Below, piece by piece: positions 1 through 7,766 of a stretch of DNA of 64,000 nucleotides. The notes below the pieces were generated by a model. The model searched no databases and was not told where the DNA came from. It saw only the letters and a program-made list of their open reading frames with translations. Every line of letters begins with the position of its first letter. Within the stretch, counting starts at the first letter, position 1. Position numbers and translations under genes: made by a program. Origin of the DNA: Lutimaribacter saemankumensis (GTDB taxonomy: Bacteria > Pseudomonadota > Alphaproteobacteria > Rhodobacterales > Rhodobacteraceae); assembly GCF_900100005.1 (NCBI RefSeq), contig NZ_FNEB01000001.1, forward strand, positions 806,001-870,000, read 5' to 3'.

Positions 1-118
1 CAATCCCGTACCAGACGGCGCGCTTGGCGCTTTCCTGGCCCGACAGGCCGCCCAGGCTGAGGATGAAAAGAACGCTCGCGGTGATGGCCGCGGCAGTTAC
101 GAATTGATCTCCGAACAT
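1..118 (-). CDS. pntB: NAD(P) transhydrogenase subunit beta, 5' end only
   Basis: Only the first 39 codons lie in the window; the gene runs off the left edge. The visible protein begins MFGDQFVTAAAITASVLF and continues into LSLGGLSGQESAKRAVWYG, the N-terminal first membrane helix and loop typical of PntB, the proton-channel and NADP(H)-binding subunit of the inner-membrane transhydrogenase. It sits 18 bp downstream of pntA on the same strand, the usual pntA-pntB order, so the two are surely cotranscribed. The NADP domain cannot be judged from here. Confidence 0.9.
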   Translation of the reverse strand, partial: MFGDQFVTAAAITASVLFILSLGGLSGQESAKRAVWYGI

Positions 119-136
119 ATCTCTCTCCGCAGCCCT

Positions 137-1708
137 TTAGGATTTCTGGAACATGGCAAGCATGCGCCGCGTCACGAGGAAGCCGCCCACGATGTTGATC
201 GTCGCCACCAGCACCGCGATGGTGCTGAGGAACACGACCAGCCCGTTCGACGACCCGATCTGCAGCACCGCGCCCAGGACGATGATGCCCGAAATCGCGT
301 TCGTCACGGCCATAAGCGGCGTGTGCAGCGAGTGGCTGACATTCCAGATCACCTGGAAGCCGATAAAGCAGCTCAGCACGAAGACGATGAAATGCTGCAT
401 GAAGCTGGGCGGAGCCACGAGCCCCAGAAGCGCCATCAGCGCGCCGCCGATCAGCAGCAGCGTGACCTGGCTCTTGGTCTGCGCCTTGAACGCGGCCACT
501 TCCTGCGCGCGCTTTTCTTCGGGCGTCAGCTCTTTCGGCTTTTCCTTTTTCTGCGCCGCGATCGCCTGCACCTTTGGAGGGGGCGGCGGCCAGGTGATTT
601 CGTGATCATAGGTCACGGTCGCGCCGCGGATCACGTCGTCTTCCATGTTGTGATTGATCTGACCGTCCTTTTCGGGGGTCAGGTCGGTCATCATGTGACG
701 GATGTTGGTCGCATAAAGCGACGAGGACTGCGACGCCATGCGGCTGGGGAAGTCGGTATAGCCGATGATCGTCACGCCGTTGTCGGTGACGATCTTTTCG
801 TCCATCACCGTCAGTTTGCAGTTGCCGCCCTTTTCCGCGGCAAGGTCCACGATGACCGAGCCGCGCTTCATCGAGGCGACCATGTCCTCGGTCCACAGCT
901 CGGGCGCCTCGCGGTTGGGAATCAACGCCGTGGTGATGACGATGTCCATTTCGGGCGCCAGTTCACGGAACTTGGCAAGCTGCGCTTCGCGGAACTCGGG
1001 GGACGAGACACTGGCGTAACCGCCGCTTGCCGCGCCGTCCTGCTGTTCCTCTTCGAAATCGAGATAGACGAACTCGGCCCCCATCGATTCGACCTGCTCG
1101 GCCACTTCGGGGCGCACGTCGAACGCGTAGGTGATCGCGCCCAGCGACGTCGCCGCACCGATGGCCGCCAGACCGGCCACACCGGCCCCCACGACCAGAA
1201 CCTTCGCCGGCGGCACCTTGCCCGCGGCGGTGATCTGCCCGGTAAAGAAACGGCCATAGTTGTTGCCGGCCTCGATGACGGCACGGTAGCCCGCGATATT
1301 CGCCATCGACGACAGCGCGTCCATCTTCTGCGCGCGGCTGATGCGCGGCACCATTTCCATCGCGATGACGTTGGCGCCCTTCTTTTTCGCCGCTTCCAGC
1401 CCCTTTTCGTTGCCGGCCGGATTGAAGAAGGAAATCAGCGTCTGGCCCTCGCGCAGGCGCTTCATCTCGGTGTCGTTGGGCTGGCGGACCTTGGCGATGA
1501 TATCGCAATTCTTCCACAGGGTGGCGGCGGTCTTTATGACCTCGACGCCGGCCTCTTCATAGGCGGCGTCCGTAAACCCGGCCAGGGCCCCTGCCCCGGA
1601 TTCGATCGCGCACTCGTAGCCCAGCTTTTGCAAAGCCTGGGCCGAGTCCGGGGTCATGGCGACGCGCGCCTCACCCTCGTACACTTCCTTTGGCGTTCCG
1701 ATTTTCAC
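137..1708 (-). CDS. pntA: NAD(P) transhydrogenase subunit alpha
   Basis: Subunit of the proton-motive-force-driven transhydrogenase that reduces NADP+ with NADH. The 523-residue protein begins [20 protein letters not shown], the alanine-dehydrogenase/PntA N-terminal signature. It has a Rossmann NAD-binding region ([17 protein letters not shown] near residues 170-187), then a proline-rich linker with five consecutive prolines near residue 375, then four hydrophobic helices that include [20 protein letters not shown]. This is the fused, E. coli-like architecture; some alphaproteobacteria split it into PntAA and PntAB. The start is GTG at 1708, preceded by AAAGGGG; the first internal ATG would remove the conserved N-terminus. 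pntB follows immediately. Confidence 0.97.
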   Translation of the reverse strand: MKIGTPKEVYEGEARVAMTPDSAQALQKLGYECAIESGAGALAGFTDAAYEEAGVEVIKTAATLWKNCDIIAKVRQPNDTEMKRLREGQTLISFFNPAGNEKGLEAAKKKGANVIAMEMVPRISRAQKMDALSSMANIAGYRAVIEAGNNYGRFFTGQITAAGKVPPAKVLVVGAGVAGLAAIGAATSLGAITYAFDVRPEVAEQVESMGAEFVYLDFEEEQQDGAASGGYASVSSPEFREAQLAKFRELAPEMDIVITTALIPNREAPELWTEDMVASMKRGSVIVDLAAEKGGNCKLTVMDEKIVTDNGVTIIGYTDFPSRMASQSSSLYATNIRHMMTDLTPEKDGQINHNMEDDVIRGATVTYDHEITWPPPPPKVQAIAAQKKEKPKELTPEEKRAQEVAAFKAQTKSQVTLLLIGGALMALLGLVAPPSFMQHFIVFVLSCFIGFQVIWNVSHSLHTPLMAVTNAISGIIVLGAVLQIGSSNGLVVFLSTIAVLVATINIVGGFLVTRRMLAMFQKS

Positions 1709-1834
1709 CTATCCATCCCCTTTCTCGGCAGATATGATTTGGCCACCCTCATGGGGCGGCCTCGCTGTTTAAATTCTTCGCGCAACATTTGCAAAGATTT
1801 CTGACGCCTTCGATTGCCAAAATGTCGCTTATTG

Positions 1835-2287
1835 TCAAACCCAACGCCGCGTTTTCCGCTCGTAACGGGCAAAATCTGCCCGAAATTTGCGCCGCAGACG
1901 GTTTTCTTCGGGTATGATGAACCTTCGCTCGATAATCCAGACAAAAATCGGGATCAACGGCAAGGACAGCACCGCGTCCCAACGCAGGATCATCCCCGCC
2001 AGCACCAGCGCGTCCCCCAGGTAGATCGGGTTGCGAGTGCGGCTGAAGATGCCGCTGGTGACCAGGCGGTCGGCCTCGCGGTGCGGAATGACCGTGGTGC
2101 GCTGTCGGCGCATTTCGTAGACGGCCAGCAGCATAAGCACGATGCCCCCGCCCGCCAGGATACCGCCGAGAAAATCGGTGGCGGCACCGCCCAGGCTCAG
2201 CCCCATCGGGAAATAGGTTGCCTGCACCCAGGCCAGCAGGAGTGCGGCCAGCAACCAGACCGGCGGAAGATCGATCCATTGCTTCAT
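1835..2287 (-). CDS. isoprenylcysteine methyltransferase-like membrane protein
   Basis: A 150-residue membrane protein with about four hydrophobic segments. The C-terminal half carries TSGIFSRTRNPIYLGDALVL and a late PEENRLRRKFRADFARYERK stretch, matching the ICMT/phospholipid-methyltransferase (PEMT) fold, in which an RNPxY motif and a C-terminal glutamate bind S-adenosylmethionine. The substrate cannot be told from sequence. I start it at ATG 2287 (MKQWIDLPPVWLL), which opens directly into the first helix. The reading frame stays open to about 2401, but that extension is arginine-rich and looks non-coding. It lies upstream of pntA on the same strand with a 126 bp gap. Confidence 0.75.
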   Translation of the reverse strand: MKQWIDLPPVWLLAALLLAWVQATYFPMGLSLGGAATDFLGGILAGGGIVLMLLAVYEMRRQRTTVIPHREADRLVTSGIFSRTRNPIYLGDALVLAGMILRWDAVLSLPLIPIFVWIIERRFIIPEENRLRRKFRADFARYERKTRRWV

Positions 2288-2420
2288 TCCGGCCGCCACG
2301 CCCCATATCCGCGCCGCACGGTCTCCGCCGCGCGCCGGTCTGTCCCGCAATCTGCCGCCGGTCCGGCCATGGGGGCGATCGGCGACCGCCCCGCAAGACA
2401 CGCGTTGTTAAGGGACACTG

Positions 2421-3374
2421 TCATTCCCACTCCATTTCCTCGAACACGCGGCCGGCATTCTTGGTCGCCAGTTCCTCGAACGTGTCCAGGTGTTCCCATC
2501 TGGTCTGATCGACATAGTACGCGCCCGCAAGATCGCCACCTTCGTCCAGATGCGCGCCCACCTTTTCGCGCAGGTCGCGCAGGTACCCGACCGTCCCGAT
2601 GGTGACGGTTCCCATGTTCGTCGGATGCCCGTGCCCGGGGATCACATAGGTGGCGCCCAGGTCGGTGAACGGGCCTTCGAAGGTTTCGATCCAGCAACTC
2701 GTGCAGGTATCCGCAAAGATCGGGGGCATGCGCTCGTGAAAGGCGATATCGCCGGCGATCACAATCGACCATTCGGGGATCCAGACCTGCGTGTCACCCG
2801 GCCCGTGCGCGGGGCCAAGATGCAGAACCTCGAAGCGGACACCGCCCATTTCGAAATCGTACCGGTCCGAGAAACTAATATTGGCGGGGACGACCTTCGT
2901 GCCCTCGGCCTTGTCCTGGTTATAGCGCTGCATACCCTGCAGGATGAAGTCACCGTTCTCCTTGACCTCGTGAATCGCATCCTCGTGCGCCAGGATGTCG
3001 ACGCCCTGCTCGGCCCAATAGGAGTTCCCCAGGATCGCATGTCCCTGGCCGTTCTCGTTGATCACCAGCTTCACCGGCTGGTCGGTGATCTGCTTGATCT
3101 CGTCGTGCAGCGCGCGCGCCAGGCGGTAGGACGCGCCGCCATTGACGACCACCACCCCGTCACCGGTGACAACAAAGCTCAGGTTGTTGTTATGACCCGA
3201 GTTTTCATAGGTCGGCGGGGCCGTTGCACCAATCGCCGACCAGACGTTCGGAATGAACTCCACCGGCTTGTTGTACAGTTCCGATTGCGGGTACTTGTCG
3301 GCAATATCCTCATGCGCAAGCGCCATTCCGGCGCCCAGCGCGAGGGCTGCAAAAGTTACGATGAAACGCGCCAT
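2421..3374 (-). CDS. secreted metallo-beta-lactamase-fold protein with altered metal motif
   Basis: A 317-residue protein with an N-terminal signal peptide (MARFIVTFAALALGAGMALA, cleavage near residue 20), so probably periplasmic. The MBL fold is clear: GDGVVVVNGG strand near residue 71, GPAHGPGDTQVWIP (His190), IAGDIAFHERMP (Asp209) and VIPGHGHPT (His248). The usual HxHxDH zinc motif, however, reads NGQGHA at residues 108-113, so at least two and probably all of the first-site ligands are changed. A CTSC pair lies at 224-227. The start at 3374 is supported by GGAGG nine bases upstream. The gene is divergent from the SDR-kynU-kynA run. The substrate is unknown; the related family members I know include quinoprotein-relay hydrolases. 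Confidence 0.8.
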   Translation of the reverse strand: MARFIVTFAALALGAGMALAHEDIADKYPQSELYNKPVEFIPNVWSAIGATAPPTYENSGHNNNLSFVVTGDGVVVVNGGASYRLARALHDEIKQITDQPVKLVINENGQGHAILGNSYWAEQGVDILAHEDAIHEVKENGDFILQGMQRYNQDKAEGTKVVPANISFSDRYDFEMGGVRFEVLHLGPAHGPGDTQVWIPEWSIVIAGDIAFHERMPPIFADTCTSCWIETFEGPFTDLGATYVIPGHGHPTNMGTVTIGTVGYLRDLREKVGAHLDEGGDLAGAYYVDQTRWEHLDTFEELATKNAGRVFEEMEWE

Positions 3375-3529
3375 GGTGTCCTCCCTGGATAACTGGACAA
3401 CAAATTCACAGATATGAATACCAAAGTAAAGCGATGGTGTGCAGGTGCATACCACGACGCAACGGCGCGGCTTGTCAGCCCTGTGCGAACCGCTAGTGTG
3501 GCGCCGATGACCGAGGGGAGGAACAGGAC

Positions 3530-4291
3530 ATGAGCATCAACGGAAAACACGCGCTTGTCACAGGTGGCGGCACGGGCATAGGGCTGGCGATCGCGCGGGC
3601 GCTTGCCGAACAAGGGGCGCAAGTCACCATCACCGGCCGCCGGCAGGTGGTGCTGGATGAGGTCGCGGGCGGCGGGCTTCACGGGATCGCCATGGACGTG
3701 ACCGACGAAGCGCAGGTGCGCGACGTGATCGACGCCGCCGTCGACGCGCGCGGTCCGCTGCAGATCATCGTCGCGAATGCCGGCATCGCCGAGGGCCGCA
3801 AGCTGCACAAGACCGACACCGCGCTGTGGCGCAAGATCATGGCAACCAATCTCGACGGTGTGTTCTGGACAGTCCGCGAGGGGATGCGCTCGATGCTGGG
3901 AACCGACTGGGGCCGCGTCCTGGCCGTCAGCTCCATCGCCGGGGTGCGCGGCCTGCCCGGCGGCGGGGCCTATTCCGCGTCGAAACACGGCGTGATCGGC
4001 ATGATGCGCAGCCTGGCCGAGGATTTCCTGGGCGCGCCCTATACCTTCAATTCGATCTGTCCCGGCTATGTCGATACCGACATCATCACCCGCAACGTCG
4101 ACGCCATCAAGGATCGCGCTGGCATCAGCGCGGACGAGGCCAAGCAGATCATGGTCCAATCGAACCGCCACAACCGCCTGATCGCCCCCGAAGAGGTGGC
4201 CGCCGCCGCGCTTTGGCTGTGCCAGCCCGGATCGGAAAGCGTGAACGGCCAGGAAATCATGATCGCCGGCGGGCAGGTCGTCGGGCGCTGA
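3530..4291 (+). CDS. short-chain dehydrogenase/reductase
   Basis: A 253-residue classical SDR. The nucleotide-binding motif TGGGTGIG is at 11-18, NAG at 83-85, the catalytic Ser135 in VSSIAG, and YSASK with Tyr148 and Lys152. The C-terminus (SVNGQEIMIAGGQ) matches the SDR tetramer strand. ATG 3530 follows a strong GAGGGGAGG. It is the first gene of a same-strand run with kynureninase and tryptophan 2,3-dioxygenase, so it may act on a kynurenine-pathway product, but the sequence alone does not show its substrate. It most resembles 3-oxoacyl/3-hydroxybutyrate-type SDRs, whose names are often unreliable. Confidence 0.9.
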   Translation: MSINGKHALVTGGGTGIGLAIARALAEQGAQVTITGRRQVVLDEVAGGGLHGIAMDVTDEAQVRDVIDAAVDARGPLQIIVANAGIAEGRKLHKTDTALWRKIMATNLDGVFWTVREGMRSMLGTDWGRVLAVSSIAGVRGLPGGGAYSASKHGVIGMMRSLAEDFLGAPYTFNSICPGYVDTDIITRNVDAIKDRAGISADEAKQIMVQSNRHNRLIAPEEVAAAALWLCQPGSESVNGQEIMIAGGQVVGR

Positions 4292-4403
4292 AGCACGGCT
4301 CCGGGCGCGTGCGCGCGCCCGGAAATTTCTGGACTCACGCCGGCAAAGCCGATAGGACGCCAGAGATACTTCAAGCCTAAAATAAATCCTGACGAGGGAC
4401 GCC

Positions 4404-5597
4404 ATGACCGATTTCGCAGCCACCAAGGCCCGGTTCCACCTGCCGGAGGGCGTGATCTATCTCGATGGCAATTCGTTGGGTCCGCTGCCGCGCCATGCGC
4501 AGGAACGCATGTCCCGCACCATGCAGGACGAATGGGGCGAGATGCTGATCACCGGCTGGAACAAGGCCGGCTGGATGGATCAGCCCACCCGCGTGGGCGA
4601 CCGTATCGCCCGCCTGATCGGCGCCGAACCGGGCCATGTTGTGATGGGCGACACCCTGTCGATCAAGGTCTACCAGGCGCTGGCCTCGGCCATCGCCATG
4701 AACCCGGACCGCCGCGTGATCCTGTCGGACAGCGGCAACTTTCCGTCCGACCTCTACATGGCCGAAGGGCTGATCGGGTTCCTTGGCAAAGGCCACGAAC
4801 TGCGCGTCGTCGCGCCGGAAGAGGTGGCCGACAACATCACCGACGAGGTCGCGGTGATGATGATCACCGAGGTCGATTACCGCACCGGCCGCATGCACGA
4901 CATGAAGGCCCTGACCGCCAAGGCGCATGCGCATGGCGTCGTCACGGTCTGGGATCTGGCCCACACGGCGGGCGCCACCCCGGTGGACCTAAGGGGCGCG
5001 AATGCCGATTTCGCCGTTGGCTGCACCTACAAATACCTCAATGGCGGCCCCGGCGCCCCGGCGTTCATCTACGTCAACCCGCGCCATGCCGATGCCGCGC
5101 TTCCGGCGCTGTCGGGCTGGCTTGGCCATGACGCGCCCTTTGCCTTCGAACCGAGCTATCGCCCCGGACCGGGGATCGAACGGATGCGCGTGGGCACGCC
5201 CCCGGTGCTGGCGCTGGCCGCGCTCGATGCCGCGCTGGACATCTGGGACATGACGGACATGCCCGCGATCCGCGCCCGTTCGCTGGAACTGACCGACCGT
5301 TTCATCGCGGGCATCGAGGCCGCCTGCCCCATGCTGCAACTCGCCACCCCCCGCGATCACGCGCAACGCGGCAGCCAGGTGTCGTTCCGCTTTGCCGAAG
5401 GATATGCCGCGATGCAGGCGCTGATCGCACGCGGGGTGATCGGCGATTTCCGCGCCCCCGACATCATGCGCTTCGGCTTTACCCCGCTCTACATCGACGA
5501 CTCGGACGTGGATGCCGCCATCGCGATCATCACCGACGTGATGCAAAACGACCTGTGGGACCGCCCCGAGTACAAAACCCGCGCCAAGGTGACATGA
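4404..5597 (+). CDS. kynU: kynureninase
   Basis: PLP enzyme that cleaves L-kynurenine to anthranilate and L-alanine. The 397-residue length is normal for the family. The N-terminus ([13 protein letters not shown]) and the region [16 protein letters not shown] with the PLP-phosphate pocket are characteristic, and the Schiff-base lysine is Lys210 in [14 protein letters not shown]. The start at 4404 has GAGGGA upstream. The 112 bp gap from the SDR holds no gene. It precedes kynA, and together they carry out the first and third steps of tryptophan breakdown to anthranilate; the formamidase for the second step is not beside them. Confidence 0.97.
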   Translation: MTDFAATKARFHLPEGVIYLDGNSLGPLPRHAQERMSRTMQDEWGEMLITGWNKAGWMDQPTRVGDRIARLIGAEPGHVVMGDTLSIKVYQALASAIAMNPDRRVILSDSGNFPSDLYMAEGLIGFLGKGHELRVVAPEEVADNITDEVAVMMITEVDYRTGRMHDMKALTAKAHAHGVVTVWDLAHTAGATPVDLRGANADFAVGCTYKYLNGGPGAPAFIYVNPRHADAALPALSGWLGHDAPFAFEPSYRPGPGIERMRVGTPPVLALAALDAALDIWDMTDMPAIRARSLELTDRFIAGIEAACPMLQLATPRDHAQRGSQVSFRFAEGYAAMQALIARGVIGDFRAPDIMRFGFTPLYIDDSDVDAAIAIITDVMQNDLWDRPEYKTRAKVT

Positions 5598-5695
5598 TGC
5601 ACGCCGCGCGCACCCGACACCTGCCCCTTTGCCAGCCCGCCGGCTGGGTGGCGCTGTGGCGGCGCATGGCCGCGATCTCCTGCCTGAACACGTGA
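5594..5695 (+). CDS. possible 33-residue ORF between kynU and kynA
   Basis: A short ORF whose ATGATG start overlaps the kynU stop codon (TGA at 5595-5597) and which ends 47 bp before kynA. The peptide begins [18 protein letters not shown] and contains two tryptophans and two cysteines in 33 residues. I do not recognise it. It could be a translationally coupled small protein, a tryptophan-sensing leader peptide, or a chance ORF in high-GC DNA. Nothing beyond the stop-start overlap and composition supports it. Confidence 0.2.
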   Translation: MMHAARTRHLPLCQPAGWVALWRRMAAISCLNT

Positions 5696-5742
5696 CGCGC
5701 GCACCCCGCCCGCGCTACCATTCAGATCAGGAGACACGACAC

Positions 5743-6576
5743 ATGACAGACGCATACGACCCTTCCGCCGAGGGCGCCCAGATGGAATTCGACGGGCGCA
5801 TGTCCTATGGCGATTACCTTGACCTCGAACACATCCTGTCGGCCCAGAAGACCTGGACCGATACCCATGACGAGATGCTGTTCATCATCCAGCACCAGAC
5901 GTCCGAACTGTGGATGAAACTGGCAATCCACGAAATCGCCGCCGCGCGCCGGTCGCTTGCCGCCGGCGAAACCCGCCCCGCCTTCAAGATGCTGGCGCGT
6001 GTGGCGCGGATCTTCGAGCAGCTCAACAGCGCCTGGGATGTGCTGCGCACCATGACGCCAAGCGATTACACCGCATTTCGCGATGCGCTGGGGCAAAGTT
6101 CGGGGTTCCAGTCCTACCAGTACCGGCAGATCGAATTCATGCTGGGCAACCGCAACAAGGCCATGTTGCGCCCGCATGAACACCGCGCAGGGATCGTGCA
6201 GATGCTGGAGGACGAACTGGCGCAGCCCTCGCTCTATGATGTTGCGCTGCGGCTGCTGAACGGGTCGATCCCCCTGCCCGATGCGGTTCTGAACCGCGAC
6301 CTTTCGCGCCCGTGGAAGCCCGATCAGGCCGTGGCGGATGCCTGGACCCAGGTCTATCGCAACCCGCGCAAATACTGGGAGCTATACGAGCTGGCCGAAA
6401 AGCTGGTCGATTTCGAGGATTATTTCCGCCGCTGGCGCTTCAACCACGTCACCACGGTGGAACGCGTGATCGGGTTCAAGCGCGGCACCGGCGGAACCGG
6501 TGGGGTCAGCTATCTGAAACGGATGCTCGAGGTCGAACTGTTCCCCGAACTCTGGCACCTGCGCACCGACCTGTAG
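5743..6576 (+). CDS. kynA: tryptophan 2,3-dioxygenase
   Basis: Haem dioxygenase that opens L-tryptophan to N-formylkynurenine. The protein has 277 residues, the usual bacterial size. Family motifs include [32 protein letters not shown] near residues 26-57 (the first active-site histidine and acid), the substrate-binding [10 protein letters not shown] near 127, and the proximal haem ligand His235 in [21 protein letters not shown] chose ATG 5743 because AGGAGA lies just upstream; an upstream in-frame start at 5629 would add a non-conserved arginine-rich tail. It is downstream of kynU. Confidence 0.97.
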   Translation: MTDAYDPSAEGAQMEFDGRMSYGDYLDLEHILSAQKTWTDTHDEMLFIIQHQTSELWMKLAIHEIAAARRSLAAGETRPAFKMLARVARIFEQLNSAWDVLRTMTPSDYTAFRDALGQSSGFQSYQYRQIEFMLGNRNKAMLRPHEHRAGIVQMLEDELAQPSLYDVALRLLNGSIPLPDAVLNRDLSRPWKPDQAVADAWTQVYRNPRKYWELYELAEKLVDFEDYFRRWRFNHVTTVERVIGFKRGTGGTGGVSYLKRMLEVELFPELWHLRTDL

Positions 6577-6587
6577 GATCGCGCGCC

Positions 6588-7202
6588 CTATGCCGGGCCG
6601 CTGACAGCCAGCGCCCGGCCGAACATCGCCGCCAGCCGGTCGGCGCTGTCGCGATAGGCGGCATAGGCGGGCTTGCCCGCCTTCAGCCCGTGCAGGGCGG
6701 TCAACATGGTTTCGGCCACCGCCCGCGCGTCCCCGCCATAGGCCGCCATATCCACCCGTCCGGCGCGCGCCTCGGCATCCAGCCATGCCGCATAGATCCT
6801 TGCCAGGCGCGCTTCGCCCGCGTCGGCCACATCCGCGGCGGTGGCGTATTTCGTATCCAGCAACTCGTCCCCGTGGGGCGATGTCAGCAACGCCTCGAAC
6901 AACTCGCCCGCCTGTGCCCGGAACGCGGCCTGCAACGCCTCGGCCACCGGGCGCGCAGCGCGCAACTCCGCGGAAATCGCCTGCTCGGCAGCGTCGTAGT
7001 AATAGCCTGCGAGCGAGCGGAAGATGTCTTCCTTGTTGCGGTAGTGCAGATAGAGCGCCGCGCGCGACATGCCCGCCCCACGGGCTATGTCCTCCATCGA
7101 CGTGCGCCGGAAGCCATATAGTCGAAACGCCTCGAATGCCGCGCCCAGGATGGCTTTCTGGCGCGGGTTGATCGACAGGTTTTCGGGCGTTTCCAGTGTC
7201 AT
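6588..7202 (-). CDS. TetR-family transcriptional regulator
   Basis: A 204-residue protein. The N-terminal helix-turn-helix is seen in RQKAILGAAFEAFRLYGF and TSMEDIARGAGMSRAALYLHYRNKEDIF (about residues 15-60), the canonical TetR DNA-binding domain, followed by a helical ligand-binding domain with no close relative I can name. The start at 7202 (MTLETPEN) fits the usual short TetR N-terminus; a longer frame to 7283 would run into the operator region. It is divergent from the molybdenum hydroxylase genes and is the obvious candidate regulator of them. The shared intergenic region has a perfect 12 bp palindrome. It converges on kynA, so it could also control that run. Confidence 0.93.
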   Translation of the reverse strand: MTLETPENLSINPRQKAILGAAFEAFRLYGFRRTSMEDIARGAGMSRAALYLHYRNKEDIFRSLAGYYYDAAEQAISAELRAARPVAEALQAAFRAQAGELFEALLTSPHGDELLDTKYATAADVADAGEARLARIYAAWLDAEARAGRVDMAAYGGDARAVAETMLTALHGLKAGKPAYAAYRDSADRLAAMFGRALAVSGPA

Positions 7203-7231
7203 AGGGACCAAATGACAGATTGAACAAATTT

Positions 7232-7243
7232 TGTCAATTGACA
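7232..7243. promoter_or_regulatory. probable TetR operator palindrome
   Basis: TGTCAATTGACA is a perfect 12 bp inverted repeat in the 98 bp between the TetR gene and the molybdenum hydroxylase genes. Its right arm supplies TTGACA, a consensus -35 hexamer reading toward the hydroxylase. Related half-sites flank it (TGACA at 7213, TTTTGTCA at 7229 and 7264). This is the expected architecture of a TetR operator covering divergent promoters; that the adjacent TetR binds it is inference. Confidence 0.6.
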
Positions 7244-7300
7244 CACTGACACTTTGAAACCATTTTGTCATAAAGCCGACCATAAAGCGAGGAATCGACC

Positions 7301-7762
7301 ATGGCCACCACCCTGACCATCAATGGAAAGTCCCACGACGTGGACTTGCCCGAGGACGTGCCCCTGCTTTGGGTTCTGCGTGACGAGATTGGTTTGACCG
7401 GCACGAAATTCGGCTGCGGCGTCGCGGCCTGCGGTGCCTGCACCGTGCACATAGACGGCCAGGCGGTCCGATCCTGCCAGGTGTCGCTTGGCGATGTCTG
7501 GGGCGATGTGACGACCATCGAGGGGCTTGGCACACCCGACGCGATGAGCGTGCTGCAACAGGCCTGGGTCGAACATCAGGTTGCGCAATGCGGATACTGC
7601 CAGTCGGGCCAGATCATGCAGGCCGCAAGCCTTCTGGAACAGAACCCCAACCCCAGCGACACAGATATCGACGACGCGATGCAGGGTAACCTGTGCCGTT
7701 GCGGCACCTATCCGCGCATCCGCGCAGCAATTCGCAGCGCCGCTGCGAAGATGGAGGGTTAA
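7301..7762 (+). CDS. molybdenum hydroxylase iron-sulfur subunit (IorA-like)
   Basis: Small 2Fe-2S subunit of the xanthine oxidase family, 153 residues. The plant-type cluster ligands are Cys39, Cys44, Cys47 and Cys59 ([13 protein letters not shown]); the second, helical cluster uses Cys97, Cys100, Cys132 and Cys134 (CGYCQSGQ and LCRCGTY). It passes electrons from the molybdenum centre of the next protein. No signal peptide is seen, so if the complex is periplasmic it would be exported with its Tat-bearing partner. The large subunit starts 4 bp after the stop. The closest named family is isoquinoline 1-oxidoreductase alpha; the true substrate is unknown. Confidence 0.92.
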   Translation: MATTLTINGKSHDVDLPEDVPLLWVLRDEIGLTGTKFGCGVAACGACTVHIDGQAVRSCQVSLGDVWGDVTTIEGLGTPDAMSVLQQAWVEHQVAQCGYCQSGQIMQAASLLEQNPNPSDTDIDDAMQGNLCRCGTYPRIRAAIRSAAAKMEG

Positions 7763-7766
7763 TCCA

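Noticed and set aside
1705-1720. A 3-codon minigene (ATG GAT AGG TGA) whose stop overlaps the pntA GTG
   Set aside because: Too short to claim; arises from the Shine-Dalgarno-proximal bases. No other support.
104-1804. A 566-codon plus-strand frame opposite pntA
   Set aside because: Shadow of pntA; His/Arg-rich and without motifs.
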